Notes: a model not told the origin generated them from the letters alone. A stretch of 34,898 nucleotides of DNA from Selenomonadaceae bacterium (GCA_017554235.1 JAFZIV010000059.1:1-34898), one strand, 5' to 3'; shown: positions 15,397 through 23,539, numbered from the stretch's first letter. Made by a program: numbers and translations.

Positions 15397-16228
15397 AGAA
15401 GAACTTTTAGAGCAGATAGAAGATTTGCGCGATAAGGCGGACGACCTTGAATTTAAGGCGGACGAATTGAATTGGCAAGCTGATGAATTGCGTGACAAAG
15501 CTTTTGAACTTGAAGGCGACGATGATAATTTTCTTAAACTGCTTGATAAGGCTGATAAGCTTGAGGATAAAGCCGATAAACTTACGGAGCGGGCAGAAAA
15601 TCTGCGCGATAAAGCCGATAAGCTTGAAGACCAACTGAACGATTTACGCTACAATGTTGAAGTCGATGATACACCGAAGGTTAAACCTGTAAATAGGCGC
15701 AAAATTAAAAATGAAGTTGAAGAGGAGAAATGGAATAATATTCCGCAACGGCTTAAAAAAGTTTTTGAAAATTATTTAGAAATGGCGCAACAGGGAAGTC
15801 TGCTTGCGATTTATGAAGTTGGAAATTGTTTTTATTACGGTGTCGGTGTCGAACAAAATATTGAAGAGTCTTTGAAGTGGTACAACTTGGCGGCTGAAGG
15901 CGGACACAGCGCGGCAATTAATCAGATTAATGAAATGTTTCTGCGCGGAGAATCGCCGGAAATGTTTTTCGCTAAACCTTTGCCGTTGAAAAAAACTTCG
16001 TCAACATTTTTCAAGCCTGATAAAAAATCTCAAGATAAGTCAGTTAAATCATCTTACAACGGAAATTTTAGTGAAGTTGATGCAGGGCTGTCCGATCTTT
16101 TCAACGATGAAAAATCAGGTTACGAAGAAAAAACTTTTACTTTCAAAAACAGTTACGACAAGAAAAAATATTCCGATACTTACGATAGCGACGAAGATAG
16201 TTACGATTACAATGACGACGAAGACTAA
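15386..16228 (+). CDS. Coiled-coil protein with a Sel1 repeat and acidic tail
   Basis: About 280 residues. ATG codons at 15386 and 15389 are both possible and overlap the end of the preceding Sel1 gene, implying translational coupling. Residues about 4-90 are a strongly periodic coiled coil with heptads of the form L-x-D-K-A-D-x (DKADKLEDKADKL, ERAENLRDKADKLED). A single Sel1 unit follows at about 130-190 (YEVGNCFYYGVGVEQNIEESLKWYNLAAEGG). The C-terminus is low-complexity, rich in Asp, Tyr, Ser and Lys, ending SYDYNDDED. No signal or membrane segment is seen. Function is unknown; an elongated scaffold is a fair inference. Confidence 0.8.
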   Translation: MMNEEELLEQIEDLRDKADDLEFKADELNWQADELRDKAFELEGDDDNFLKLLDKADKLEDKADKLTERAENLRDKADKLEDQLNDLRYNVEVDDTPKVKPVNRRKIKNEVEEEKWNNIPQRLKKVFENYLEMAQQGSLLAIYEVGNCFYYGVGVEQNIEESLKWYNLAAEGGHSAAINQINEMFLRGESPEMFFAKPLPLKKTSSTFFKPDKKSQDKSVKSSYNGNFSEVDAGLSDLFNDEKSGYEEKTFTFKNSYDKKKYSDTYDSDEDSYDYNDDED

Positions 16229-16367
16229 AAATTTTTTCGGCTACATACGCACGCTAAAAAATTATTGGCGCGATCCTAAAGGGCGGCATGATATTTTAGA
16301 CTTCCTCCGCGCAGGTTTATTCATTGCAGCAGTAAGTCTGATTGTCGGATTAATAATTTCACGTTGA
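16212..16367 (+). CDS. Small single-pass membrane protein (51 residues)
   Basis: The ATG at 16212 overlaps the end of the previous gene by 17 bases. The protein is basic and amphipathic at the start (KNFFGYIRTLKNYWRDPKGR), then has one hydrophobic helix (LRAGLFIAAVSLIVGLII) and ends SR. It stops 12 bases before the nadD start, whose ribosome site overlaps its end. No strong ribosome site precedes it, so coupling is likely. I do not recognise the family. The clean amphipathic-then-transmembrane layout argues that it is real. Confidence 0.6.
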   Translation: MTTKTKNFFGYIRTLKNYWRDPKGRHDILDFLRAGLFIAAVSLIVGLIISR

Positions 16368-16379
16368 GAGGAAATAACA

Positions 16380-17015
16380 ATGCAAACTCTAATCCCTAAT
16401 CCCTCTTCCCTAATCCCTAAAATTGGAATAATGGGAGGCACTTTCGACCCGATACACTTAGGACATTTGGCAACGGCTGAATCAGTACGGGAAATTTTTC
16501 AACTCAACGAAATTTTATTTATCCCTGCCGCGCGTCCTCCGCATAAGGTTGAAAGATTTGTTACGCCTGAATTGCACCGCTTGATGATGACGTTTTTAGC
16601 TACGAAGTCAAATGAAAAATTTCGGGTATCGCCAATGGAAATTTTACGCGAAGGATTATCTTACACGCTGGAAACAGTCAATGAGTTGCATAAAAAATTT
16701 GGCGAGTCGACGGAATTATTTTTCATAATTGGCGCAGATTCGTTACGTGACTTGCCTACGTGGTATCAAGCTAAAGAACTGGTCCAACAATGTCACTTTA
16801 TAGCTACGACGCGTCCAAATGTAAAAGTAGGTTTTTCGGAGTTAAGAAAATTTTTCGGTAAACTTTTTAAGGAAAAAATTCATACCGTCACGACGCCTGA
16901 CATAGAAATTTCCTCAACTGAAATTAGGCGACGCGTTAAAGAGGGCTTGTCAATAAAATATCTCGTGCCTGAAGTCGTTGAAGAGTATATCAAGAAGGAG
17001 CGGCTTTATTTATGA
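16380..17015 (+). CDS. nadD: Nicotinate-nucleotide adenylyltransferase
   Basis: Transfers AMP from ATP to nicotinate mononucleotide, making deamido-NAD in NAD synthesis. It has 211 residues. Nucleotidyltransferase motifs are GIMGGTFDPIHLGHL, FIPAARPPHK, FIIGADSLRDLPTWY and the C-terminal ISSTEIRRRV. The ATG at 16380 follows GAGAGGAAAT. The first ~13 residues are encoded mostly by a heptanucleotide repeat and exceed the usual start (normally only two or three residues before KIGIMGG), so the repeat seems to have extended the protein. The stop overlaps the yqeK start (ATGA). Confidence 0.96.
   Translation: MQTLIPNPSSLIPKIGIMGGTFDPIHLGHLATAESVREIFQLNEILFIPAARPPHKVERFVTPELHRLMMTFLATKSNEKFRVSPMEILREGLSYTLETVNELHKKFGESTELFFIIGADSLRDLPTWYQAKELVQQCHFIATTRPNVKVGFSELRKFFGKLFKEKIHTVTTPDIEISSTEIRRRVKEGLSIKYLVPEVVEEYIKKERLYL
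16389..16416 (+). repeat. Heptanucleotide repeat CTAATCC in the 5' end of nadD
   Basis: Four 7-base units: CTAATCC, CTAATCC, CTCTTCC, CTAATCC, then a partial CTAA. They are read in frame as part of an extra N-terminal stretch of NadD (QTLIPNPSSLIPK). A single related element, CTAATCCCTAAAA, also lies before gyrA at about 28046. Confidence 0.8.
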
Positions 17016-17863
17016 CTATTGATGAAATGCGCAGAGAGTTGCAAGGGCGGCTGAAAAAAAGTCGTTTTGCTCATTCAATCGGCGTGGCAAATACAGCCGT
17101 CAAGCTTGCCAAAAAATTTGGCGTAGACGAACAAAAAGCCTATATTGCAGGGTTGTTGCACGATTGCGCCCGCGAATTTGAAAACGAAGATTTACAGGCT
17201 GAAGCAATTAAACGCGGCATTATTATTGGAGAGGTTGAAATTTCCGCGCCGCTTTTACTTCACGCTTACATTGGCGCACAAATGGTTACGGAAATTTACG
17301 GCGTTGATGATAAGGAAATTATTCAAGCGATTTATCGTCATACCGTCGGCGCAAAAAATATGTCTGCGTTGGACAAAATTATTTATTTCGCTGATATGAT
17401 TGAACCAAATCGAAATTATCCCGGCGTCGATAAACTGCGCGAACTTGCCGATAAGTCGAATAATCTTGACGAAATTATTTTAACGGCGTTGAGTGAATCA
17501 ATAATTTTTGTCGTACAGAAAAATGCGCTCGTTCATCCTGCGACGATTGACGCAAGAAATTTTTTACTCTTGTCAAAGGAAAATCCTAAAATGATGTACC
17601 CTTTCTTAACGCTTAATGATGATACTGAAATTGTTCATTCAGAAATTTTGCCCGACAATTCAGTTAAAGTTTATGTTGAAACGCCGGATTCTAAAGACGG
17701 CTTTCATCATATGACGGTTTACCTCCCCGATTATCGTATTGAAGAAATTTACCGCTATACTCAACAGGAAGTAGAAAAATATTTGGAAATTATTCGTTCT
17801 ACTGCGCACTTGATAATTAGGTTTGCTCGCGGAGGTGGCTTTGAAAATGCCCCAGATTTTTAA
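17012..17863 (+). CDS. yqeK: YqeK-type HD-domain hydrolase fused to a C-terminal ~90-residue domain
   Basis: Residues 1-190 are YqeK: KKSRFAHSIGVANTAVKLA, the HD pair in AGLLHDCAREF (His50-Asp51), YRHTVGAKNMSALDKIIYFADMIEP and a normal ending near ARNFLLLSKE. YqeK enzymes cleave diadenosine tetraphosphate symmetrically, which is family knowledge. The usual length is ~186-195; here the frame runs on for 90 residues (MYPFLTLNDDTEIVHSEI ... HLIIRFARGGGFENAPDF). I associate this domain with genes sitting upstream of DUF4160 genes, as here. Paired ATGs at 17591/17594 follow AAAGGA, so the domain may also be made separately. It is coupled to nadD at the start and overlaps the DUF4160 gene at the end. 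Confidence 0.88.
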   Translation: MTIDEMRRELQGRLKKSRFAHSIGVANTAVKLAKKFGVDEQKAYIAGLLHDCAREFENEDLQAEAIKRGIIIGEVEISAPLLLHAYIGAQMVTEIYGVDDKEIIQAIYRHTVGAKNMSALDKIIYFADMIEPNRNYPGVDKLRELADKSNNLDEIILTALSESIIFVVQKNALVHPATIDARNFLLLSKENPKMMYPFLTLNDDTEIVHSEILPDNSVKVYVETPDSKDGFHHMTVYLPDYRIEEIYRYTQQEVEKYLEIIRSTAHLIIRFARGGGFENAPDF

Positions 17864-18125
17864 GGTCGGCAACTATACAATCTATTTTTGGTCAAATGAA
17901 AATAATCCTCTCGAACCGGTACACGTTCATATTTCGGAGGGACAGCCAACTTCAAATGCCACAAAAATTTGGATAACTTCTCGCGGCAAATGTGTAATGT
18001 GCCACAATAACTCAAATATTCCGAATCGAATTTTAAGAAACATTTCAGACATCATTGAGGCACGCTCGGAAGAAATTATAAGCACGTGGAAAAAATATTT
18101 TGGTGAAGTTAGATTCTACTGCTAA
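17847..18125 (+). CDS. DUF4160 family protein
   Basis: A 92-residue protein recognised by MPQIFKVGNYTIYFWSNENN, the EPVHVHISEG motif with its conserved histidines, and IPNRILRNISDIIEARSEEI...WKKYFGEVRFYC. The ATG at 17847 is placed by GGAGGTGG eight bases upstream; an in-frame TTG at 17823 lacks such a site. It overlaps the end of the YqeK fusion by 17 bases. DUF4160 genes often travel in small two-gene cassettes resembling toxin-antitoxin pairs; this is an association only and no function is shown. The cassette seems to have landed between yqeK and the LCP gene, which are normally adjacent. Confidence 0.85.
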   Translation: MPQIFKVGNYTIYFWSNENNPLEPVHVHISEGQPTSNATKIWITSRGKCVMCHNNSNIPNRILRNISDIIEARSEEIISTWKKYFGEVRFYC

Positions 18126-18149
18126 AATTAAAAGTGAGCAGGGCTTAAA

Positions 18150-19160
18150 ATGACAAATAAAACTAACGCTAATCTTAAGCAACCACAAAGAAAAGTTCGT
18201 CGTAAACGTAAGTTGAAAGTTTTTCGCCTTATTTTTGCGCTTGTTATTCTTGCGCTTTTTATATCAGCAGTTTTATTTGTCGGCTTGGGAGTGTACAATA
18301 CCGTCGGTAGCGTGTATAATGAATTGGTTTCTATCTATCAGGGCTACAATGACAGGAAAACGGCTATGACGGGACCGATTGATCCAAAGTTCGACGGATA
18401 CACAAATATTTTAATTTTAGGCGTTGACAACGGTGAAGAAGGCGTTCAAAATGCGGATACGATTTTGGTATTAAGTTTTTCCAATGATACAGGCAAGTCA
18501 CGACTGATTTCAATTCCGCGTGATACTTGGATAAATTCTGATTCGGCGGCGGGACGTATAGGAACTTTTTACGGTTGGGGCGGAGCAAGTTTAATGGTGC
18601 GTCACGTTTCCGCGCTACTTGGAATTTCCATTCATCAATATATAGTTGTGGATATGAATACTTTTGCCGAATTGATTGACGTGTTAGGCGGCGTTGACAT
18701 TTACGTAGAAGAAAATATGGATTACGAAGACCCCGAATCAGGTTTGGAAATTCATTTAGGACAGGGCTATCAACATTTGGACGGTTACGAGGCGCAAAAA
18801 TATTTGAGATTTCGCGGCGAAAGTTTAGGTGATGTCGGAAGGGTTCAGCGTCAACAAAAATTTATCAAGTCACTTTACGCAAAAGTTTTACAGCTTGAAA
18901 CGATTCCTAAGTTGCCTGCCATTGCTGATATTTTTAGAAACAGAATGGAGACCAGCGCAGAAATTTTTGACTCGGCACACTTAGCTAACGTCTTGCGTAA
19001 AATGAGTAGCGACCTTCCCGCGACGATTATGTTGCCGGGCGCGGAAAATGAAGAAGGCGCGTTTATCCCCGACATTGAAGGTATTGACAAAATGATTAGT
19101 GAACTGTTTCCGATTCACGATATTGCTGATGATGAAAATAAAGGTTCGGCGGCAGAATGA
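18150..19160 (+). CDS. LytR-CpsA-Psr (LCP) family glycopolymer ligase
   Basis: A 336-residue membrane-anchored protein that, in the family, transfers lipid-linked glycopolymers onto the cell envelope. It has a basic N-terminus (QRKVRRKRKLK), one transmembrane helix (about 26-50), then the extracytoplasmic LCP domain. That domain shows FDGYTNILILGVDN, NADTILVLSFS, SRLISIPRDTWI (the Arg-Asp core), YIVVDMNTFAELIDVLGGVDIYV and YLRFRGESLGDVGRVQRQQKFI. The ribosome site before the ATG is weak (GAGCAGGG). Position between yqeK and rsfS is typical for Negativicutes. Confidence 0.94.
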   Translation: MTNKTNANLKQPQRKVRRKRKLKVFRLIFALVILALFISAVLFVGLGVYNTVGSVYNELVSIYQGYNDRKTAMTGPIDPKFDGYTNILILGVDNGEEGVQNADTILVLSFSNDTGKSRLISIPRDTWINSDSAAGRIGTFYGWGGASLMVRHVSALLGISIHQYIVVDMNTFAELIDVLGGVDIYVEENMDYEDPESGLEIHLGQGYQHLDGYEAQKYLRFRGESLGDVGRVQRQQKFIKSLYAKVLQLETIPKLPAIADIFRNRMETSAEIFDSAHLANVLRKMSSDLPATIMLPGAENEEGAFIPDIEGIDKMISELFPIHDIADDENKGSAAE

Positions 19161-19183
19161 TTTATATTAAGGAGTGAAAAATT

Positions 19184-19528
19184 TTGGAAATTAACGAAGT
19201 TACGAAAAAAATTTGCAAGGCAGCAAGCAAGATTAAAGCTGAAAATATTGTTATAATGAATATGAAAGGTATAATGTTTTCGACGGACTATTTTATAATT
19301 TGCAACGCGGCGACGGCTACGCAAGTTCGCGCCATTGCTGATAATATCGAAGAGGAACTTTTGAAAGACGGCGTAAAGTTCAATCATCGTGAAGGTTATC
19401 ACGAGGCGGAATGGATTTTGCTTGATTACGGCGACGTTGTAGCGCATATTTTTAAAACGGAGAGCCGCGATTACTACGCGTTGGAAAAACTTTGGGGAGA
19501 TGCCGAGATTGAATCCTACAAAGAATAA
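19184..19528 (+). CDS. rsfS: Ribosome silencing factor RsfS
   Basis: A 114-residue protein that binds ribosomal protein uL14 and blocks subunit joining in slow growth or starvation. Its marks are MKGIMFSTDYFIICNAATATQVRAIAD, HREGYHEAEWILLDYGDVVAHIF and a C-terminal YYALEKLWGDAE. The start is TTG at 19184, fixed by AAGGAGTG eight bases upstream. Its end overlaps the next gene by up to 29 bases. Confidence 0.95.
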   Translation: MEINEVTKKICKAASKIKAENIVIMNMKGIMFSTDYFIICNAATATQVRAIADNIEEELLKDGVKFNHREGYHEAEWILLDYGDVVAHIFKTESRDYYALEKLWGDAEIESYKE

Positions 19529-20468
19529 AAAATCTAAGATTAAATCTAAACCGAAATTTAAGGATAAACCTAAAATTAAAGATACGTCGAAGGAAAACGG
19601 CAATGAAGTTAAATTTAAGCCGATGACTGTTGCGACGTTGAAAGTTGCTAGAGTAAGTGATTTTGGCGCGTTCCTCTGCGCGGAGACCGGCAACAATGAT
19701 GATGATATTCTGCTGCATAAGACGCAACAGACGGCGGAAGTTAAAGTTGGCGATTCGGTAAATGTCTTTCTTTATCTTGATCCGAAAAAAAGATTAACGG
19801 CAAGTATGCGCGTTCCCAAAATGCGTGAAGGGCAAATCGCACGGTTAAAAGTTATCAATCAGTCGAAAGACGGAGTATTCCTTGACGTTGGAGCGGAGCG
19901 CGGAATTTTTATGCCTTTCGCTGAAATGGTCGGGCGTCCTCAAGTCGGTGACATTGTTTGGGCAAAACTTTATACCGATAAATCAGGACGTCTTGCAACG
20001 TCTATGAAAGTCGCTGATGAAATTCGACGGGCGTCAAAACCTGCGGAAAATATTCAACGCGGCGACAGAATTATAGGAGCGATTTATAATATTACGGATG
20101 CGGGCGCATTTGTTTTCAGTGAAGAAAGATACATAGTTTTTATCGCGCAGAAAGAAATTCCTCAACCGATTAAAGCCGGTGACGTTGTAGAAGCGCGGGT
20201 AACTTTTGTGCGTGAAGACGGTCGGCTTGATGCGTCGTTGCGTTTCGCTAAAGAAAATGCCCTTGATAATGACGCCGAAAAGATTTTGAACTTTATGCGC
20301 GAACACGGCGGGCAAATGCCTTTCAATGACAAGACTGCGCCGGAAAGAATTTTTTCCATTTTTCACATAAGTAAAGCCGCTTTTAAACGTGCTATAGGTC
20401 ATCTTTTCAGTGAACGACGTATAGAAAAAGATTTAAGTGGTCAGTGGTCAGTGGTCAGTGATCAGTGA
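19500..20468 (+). CDS. CvfB/YitL-like S1-domain RNA-binding protein
   Basis: About 322 residues: a basic Lys-rich tail (KNKKSKIKSKPKFKDKPK), then three S1-like OB units (VARVSDFGAFLCAE, RLKVINQSKDGVFLDVG, GAIYNITDAGAFVFSEER) and a winged-helix-like end (ISKAAFKRAIGHLFSERRIEKD). This is the order in CvfB. The family binds RNA and affects virulence-factor expression in staphylococci. The ATG at 19500 abuts GGGGAG, so a TTG at 19509 with better spacing may be the true start. The last ten residues (SGQWSVVSDQ) are encoded by a heptanucleotide repeat, so the original stop has probably been lost. Confidence 0.88.
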   Translation: MPRLNPTKNKKSKIKSKPKFKDKPKIKDTSKENGNEVKFKPMTVATLKVARVSDFGAFLCAETGNNDDDILLHKTQQTAEVKVGDSVNVFLYLDPKKRLTASMRVPKMREGQIARLKVINQSKDGVFLDVGAERGIFMPFAEMVGRPQVGDIVWAKLYTDKSGRLATSMKVADEIRRASKPAENIQRGDRIIGAIYNITDAGAFVFSEERYIVFIAQKEIPQPIKAGDVVEARVTFVREDGRLDASLRFAKENALDNDAEKILNFMREHGGQMPFNDKTAPERIFSIFHISKAAFKRAIGHLFSERRIEKDLSGQWSVVSDQ

Positions 20469-20518
20469 TCAGTTTTTTATCATTAACTATTTACTATTAA
20501 CTATTAACTATTCACTGA
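20436..20518 (+). repeat. Two heptanucleotide repeat tracts ending the S1-protein gene
   Basis: AGTGGTC x3 then AGTGATC x2 and AGT (20436-20473), followed by TAACTAT, TTACTAT, TAACTAT, TAACTAT and TCACTGA (20484-20518). ATCAGTGA (20461-20468) is the reverse complement of TCACTGAT (20512-20519), so the two tracts can fold on each other. The first tract supplies the C-terminal codons and stop of the S1 protein. Confidence 0.88.
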
Positions 20519-20549
20519 TAAAAGTTACAGGCTAAATGGAGGAAAACTT

Positions 20550-21149
20550 TTGTACATAATCGGTTTGACAGGCGGAATAGCTTGCGGGAAATCTTCCGTC
20601 GCTGAAATTTTTAGAAGATTCGGCGCAAAAACTTTTGATGTTGACAGAGAGACCCATAAGCTTTTACAATGTGGCGGGCAACTTTATTCAGCGTATGTTC
20701 AACGTTTCGGAAATATTATTGTTGAAGAAGACGGGCAACTTAATAGAAAACTTGTCGCGGAGATTATTTTCAACAATGAAAGTGAACGCCTATGGATAAA
20801 TTCCGTAGCTCATCCAATACTTTTAAACCGTACAAGAGATTTTCTTGTAGACTGCGCGGAAAATGGCGTCAAGCTTGTAGTTTTAGAAATTCCTTTGCTT
20901 TTCGAGGCGGGCTGGGAATTTTTGGTTGATGAAGTTTGGGCGGTTTATGTCAACATAAGCAAGCAAAGATGGCGTCTTATGCGTCGTGACGGTTTAAATT
21001 GGGAGCAAGCGTCAAACAAAATTAACGCGCAGATGTCCGCTAAAGAAATTGCTGACCGCGCAGATGTCGTCATTAACAATCACAGACCCGGTTCTCAAGT
21101 CCGTAAACAAGTTGTTCCGCTGATTCAAAAAATGTTGCAATCTTTATAG
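20550..21149 (+). CDS. coaE: Dephospho-CoA kinase
   Basis: Phosphorylates the ribose 3'-OH of dephospho-CoA, the last step of CoA synthesis. A 199-residue P-loop kinase: GLTGGIACGKSSVAE (Walker A), FDVDRETHKLL, LNRKLVAEIIF, LVVLEIPLLFEAGWE and the lid region WRLMRRDGLNWEQASNKINAQM. The start is TTG at 20550 with TGGAGG eight bases upstream. The lytic transglycosylase gene begins 29 bases after the stop. Confidence 0.96.
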   Translation: MYIIGLTGGIACGKSSVAEIFRRFGAKTFDVDRETHKLLQCGGQLYSAYVQRFGNIIVEEDGQLNRKLVAEIIFNNESERLWINSVAHPILLNRTRDFLVDCAENGVKLVVLEIPLLFEAGWEFLVDEVWAVYVNISKQRWRLMRRDGLNWEQASNKINAQMSAKEIADRADVVINNHRPGSQVRKQVVPLIQKMLQSL

Positions 21150-21178
21150 GGCAAATCCCTACGAGGAAGTGAAAAATT

Positions 21179-21778
21179 TTGTCTAAATTTAAATTAAAAA
21201 TTATCATGGCAGTTACGGTTTTATTTGTAACAATCGGCGCAATCTCAAGGTTACCTGCCGCACAAAAAATTTTGTACCCTTTCCCATATCGTGATAAAGT
21301 AGAATCGCATGCGGCGCGATACAGCGTAGACAGATTTTTGGCAATTTCGGTTATGAAAGTCGAAAGTAATTTCGTTGAAGGTGCAACGTCGAAAAGCGGC
21401 GCGGTAGGATTAATGCAGATTATGCCTGATACGGCAAATTGGATAGCTACGCAACTTGATGAAAATCCTCCGTCGATAAACCAACTTCATAATTGCGACA
21501 CAAATATTAAGTACGGAATCTGGTATTTGGCAGAGCTTGAGGACGAATTTTTTGGTAATGATGTTTTAGCGTTGGCGGCATATAATGCGGGTCGCGGAAA
21601 TGTCCAGCATTGGATGGAAACTAAAGGCTGGCACAAAAATTTTTCTGACGTGGATGAAATTCCTTTTAACGAAACAAAAAATTATGTCAAAAAAGTTTTG
21701 GCTTGTCGTGAAAAATATTCCGAACTCTACGGCACAGAAAATTTTGCCGCTAATCCCTATATTTACGCGTTAAAGTAA
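21179..21778 (+). CDS. Membrane-anchored lytic transglycosylase (Slt-like)
   Basis: A 199-residue peptidoglycan-cleaving enzyme that makes 1,6-anhydro-muramyl ends. An N-terminal hydrophobic helix (about 7-24) serves as uncleaved anchor or signal peptide. The SLT domain follows with catalytic Glu62 in SVMKVESNF, then GAVGLMQIMPDTANWIA, NIKYGIWYLAELEDEF and LALAAYNAGRGNVQHWM. The start is TTG at 21179 after GAGGAAGTG. It is the last gene of the nadD-to-coaE run and is closed by a strong terminator. Slt next to coaE is a usual arrangement in this group. Confidence 0.94.
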   Translation: MSKFKLKIIMAVTVLFVTIGAISRLPAAQKILYPFPYRDKVESHAARYSVDRFLAISVMKVESNFVEGATSKSGAVGLMQIMPDTANWIATQLDENPPSINQLHNCDTNIKYGIWYLAELEDEFFGNDVLALAAYNAGRGNVQHWMETKGWHKNFSDVDEIPFNETKNYVKKVLACREKYSELYGTENFAANPYIYALK

Positions 21779-21803
21779 ATTTTTTTACCCTAAGACATTT
21801 AAC

Positions 21804-21831
21804 CTCCGATGAATAGTCGGAGATTTTTTTT
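21804..21831 (+). terminator. Rho-independent terminator after the lytic transglycosylase
   Basis: CTCCGA (21804-21809) and TCGGAG (21817-21822) form a perfect stem, followed by A and eight T. Confidence 0.85.
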
Positions 21832-21895
21832 GCAGGGAAATTTATTTTCAAGCCGAATTATCATTTTTCATAAAATATTTTTTGGAGAAAAATTT

Positions 21896-23539
21896 ATGTA
21901 TGAAACCTTTTTAGAAAAGACTGTGCCTGAACGTCCAAAATATTTTTTGTTCACGTTTTTGGCGATCGTAGAAGTTTTGCTTGCCGCATCGTGGATAGCC
22001 TTCATTCAAACAGAATATATTTCTTTCACAACAATGCATATCCCGGTAATTTTAGCGGCATTATTTCTCGGCAGAAATTACGGCGGGCTAATGGGATTTT
22101 TTTTCGGGCTGATTAGTATTTTTCGCGCTTCAGCACTAAATTTTGAAAACGCCGATTCGCTTTTCGATCCGTTTTCAAGCGGAAATTTTTTCGGCAGTAT
22201 AATGATCGGCTTAGTCTCTAGAGTTATTTTCGGTTATGTCAGCGGGATTTTATTTGATTTTATAAAAAATAAGGAAAATCCTCTGCCCAAAATTGTTTTA
22301 GTCACAATAATTTCTTGTTTCGTTCATGGCTTTTTAGTTTTAGGCTCAATGGTTATATTTTTTCCGGCAATCAGGGCAGTATTTTCTTATTTAATTGTAG
22401 TCGGTGCAGTTGTCGAAACTTTCTTCACAGTAATTTTTGTAGTTTTATTCGCAAAAAGTTTCTGGAGCCCCGATTGGATCGAATCTCTTGAAAAATATTT
22501 GGAGCATAACACAAAAATTTTTAAAGAACGTAAACGTATCATAAAATTTTTAATAATCTTAAGTGCTGTATTTTTATTTTTTGCGTCATTAGTTTTCGGT
22601 TTCGTTGACAATTTAGACAGGCTATCAAAAGTTTTTGAAATTACGACAACTAAGCCAATGCAGGACGCTGTTGTTGTTTGGAGTATTTTTTTCACGGTCG
22701 GCTTGATAACGGCAGGAATTTTATTCTTTATACTTTGTTTTTACTTTTACAGCATCGCGCAGGAAGTCAGCAAGGAAAATGAAAAAATTTCCGCAGAATT
22801 AAATGTTGCGGCACATATTCAACAAAGTATGTTGCCGAGTGATTTTGACTTCGGAAGAAAAGATTTTGAAATTTTTGCGACAATGAACGCGGCTAAAGAA
22901 ATTGGCGGCGATTTTTACGATTTTTATTTGCTAGACGACAGACATTTAATTATAACAATCGCTGATGTTTCAGGAAAAGGAGTTCCCGCCGCGCTTTTTA
23001 TGGTTACTTCCAAAACGATTTTGGAAAATTTTTCTGTTATGATGACGAATCCTGATGATTTTTCCTCTGTGATAAGTTGTGCGAATCAACAACTTTGTCA
23101 AAATAATGATGAAATGATGTTTGTAACCGTTTTTTTTGGAATGTTGGATTTAAAAACAGGTGAATTTTCTTACGTAAATGCCGGACACAATGCGCCTCTG
23201 ATTTACAGAAAATCTGAAAAAAAATTTGAATACCTTGAAGTTGATAAAAGTTGTATGCTCGGCGTAAATGAATTTGCGCATTTTACACAACAACATTTGC
23301 ACATTGAACCCGGCGATGAAATTTTTCTTTACACGGACGGAATAACCGAAGCGATGAACGAAAAAGGCGAAGAATTTTTAGAAGAAAATTTGAAGAGAGT
23401 TTTAAACGAAAACAGCGATGAGGAAAATTTGGAAAAATTACTTGAAAAAGTTCGTATGGAAGTTAAAAAACATTCCGGCAAGGCTGAACAGTCGGACGAT
23501 ATGACGATGATGGTTTTAAAATTTAACGGCAATCAGTAA
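21896..23539 (+). CDS. Membrane SpoIIE/RsbU-type PP2C serine phosphatase
   Basis: A 547-residue protein; ATG at 21896 is set by TTTGGAGAAA, while an in-frame ATG at 21809 lies within the upstream terminator and is rejected. Residues about 15-190 hold five or six membrane helices whose GLMGFFFGLISIFRASA stretch recalls ECF-transporter S-component folds. Another helix pair (about 216-236 and 262-286) leads to a coiled linker and the phosphatase domain from about 300. That domain shows AAHIQQSMLP, metal-binding Asp in GGDFYDFY (337-344) and ADVSGKGVPAALFM (356-369), FLYTDGITEAMN and QSDDMTMMVLKF. Such enzymes dephosphorylate a STAS anti-anti-sigma protein. The substrate is probably the STAS protein encoded two genes downstream. 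The membrane domain is the likely sensor; its ligand is unknown. Confidence 0.93.
   Translation: MYETFLEKTVPERPKYFLFTFLAIVEVLLAASWIAFIQTEYISFTTMHIPVILAALFLGRNYGGLMGFFFGLISIFRASALNFENADSLFDPFSSGNFFGSIMIGLVSRVIFGYVSGILFDFIKNKENPLPKIVLVTIISCFVHGFLVLGSMVIFFPAIRAVFSYLIVVGAVVETFFTVIFVVLFAKSFWSPDWIESLEKYLEHNTKIFKERKRIIKFLIILSAVFLFFASLVFGFVDNLDRLSKVFEITTTKPMQDAVVVWSIFFTVGLITAGILFFILCFYFYSIAQEVSKENEKISAELNVAAHIQQSMLPSDFDFGRKDFEIFATMNAAKEIGGDFYDFYLLDDRHLIITIADVSGKGVPAALFMVTSKTILENFSVMMTNPDDFSSVISCANQQLCQNNDEMMFVTVFFGMLDLKTGEFSYVNAGHNAPLIYRKSEKKFEYLEVDKSCMLGVNEFAHFTQQHLHIEPGDEIFLYTDGITEAMNEKGEEFLEENLKRVLNENSDEENLEKLLEKVRMEVKKHSGKAEQSDDMTMMVLKFNGNQ

Noticed and set aside
16071-16211. Longer version of the 51-residue membrane protein
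   Set aside because: The added Lys/Thr-rich residues are an out-of-frame shadow of the upstream coiled-coil gene.
20436-20518. CRISPR array
   Set aside because: Units are contiguous heptamers without spacers, and no cas genes are nearby.
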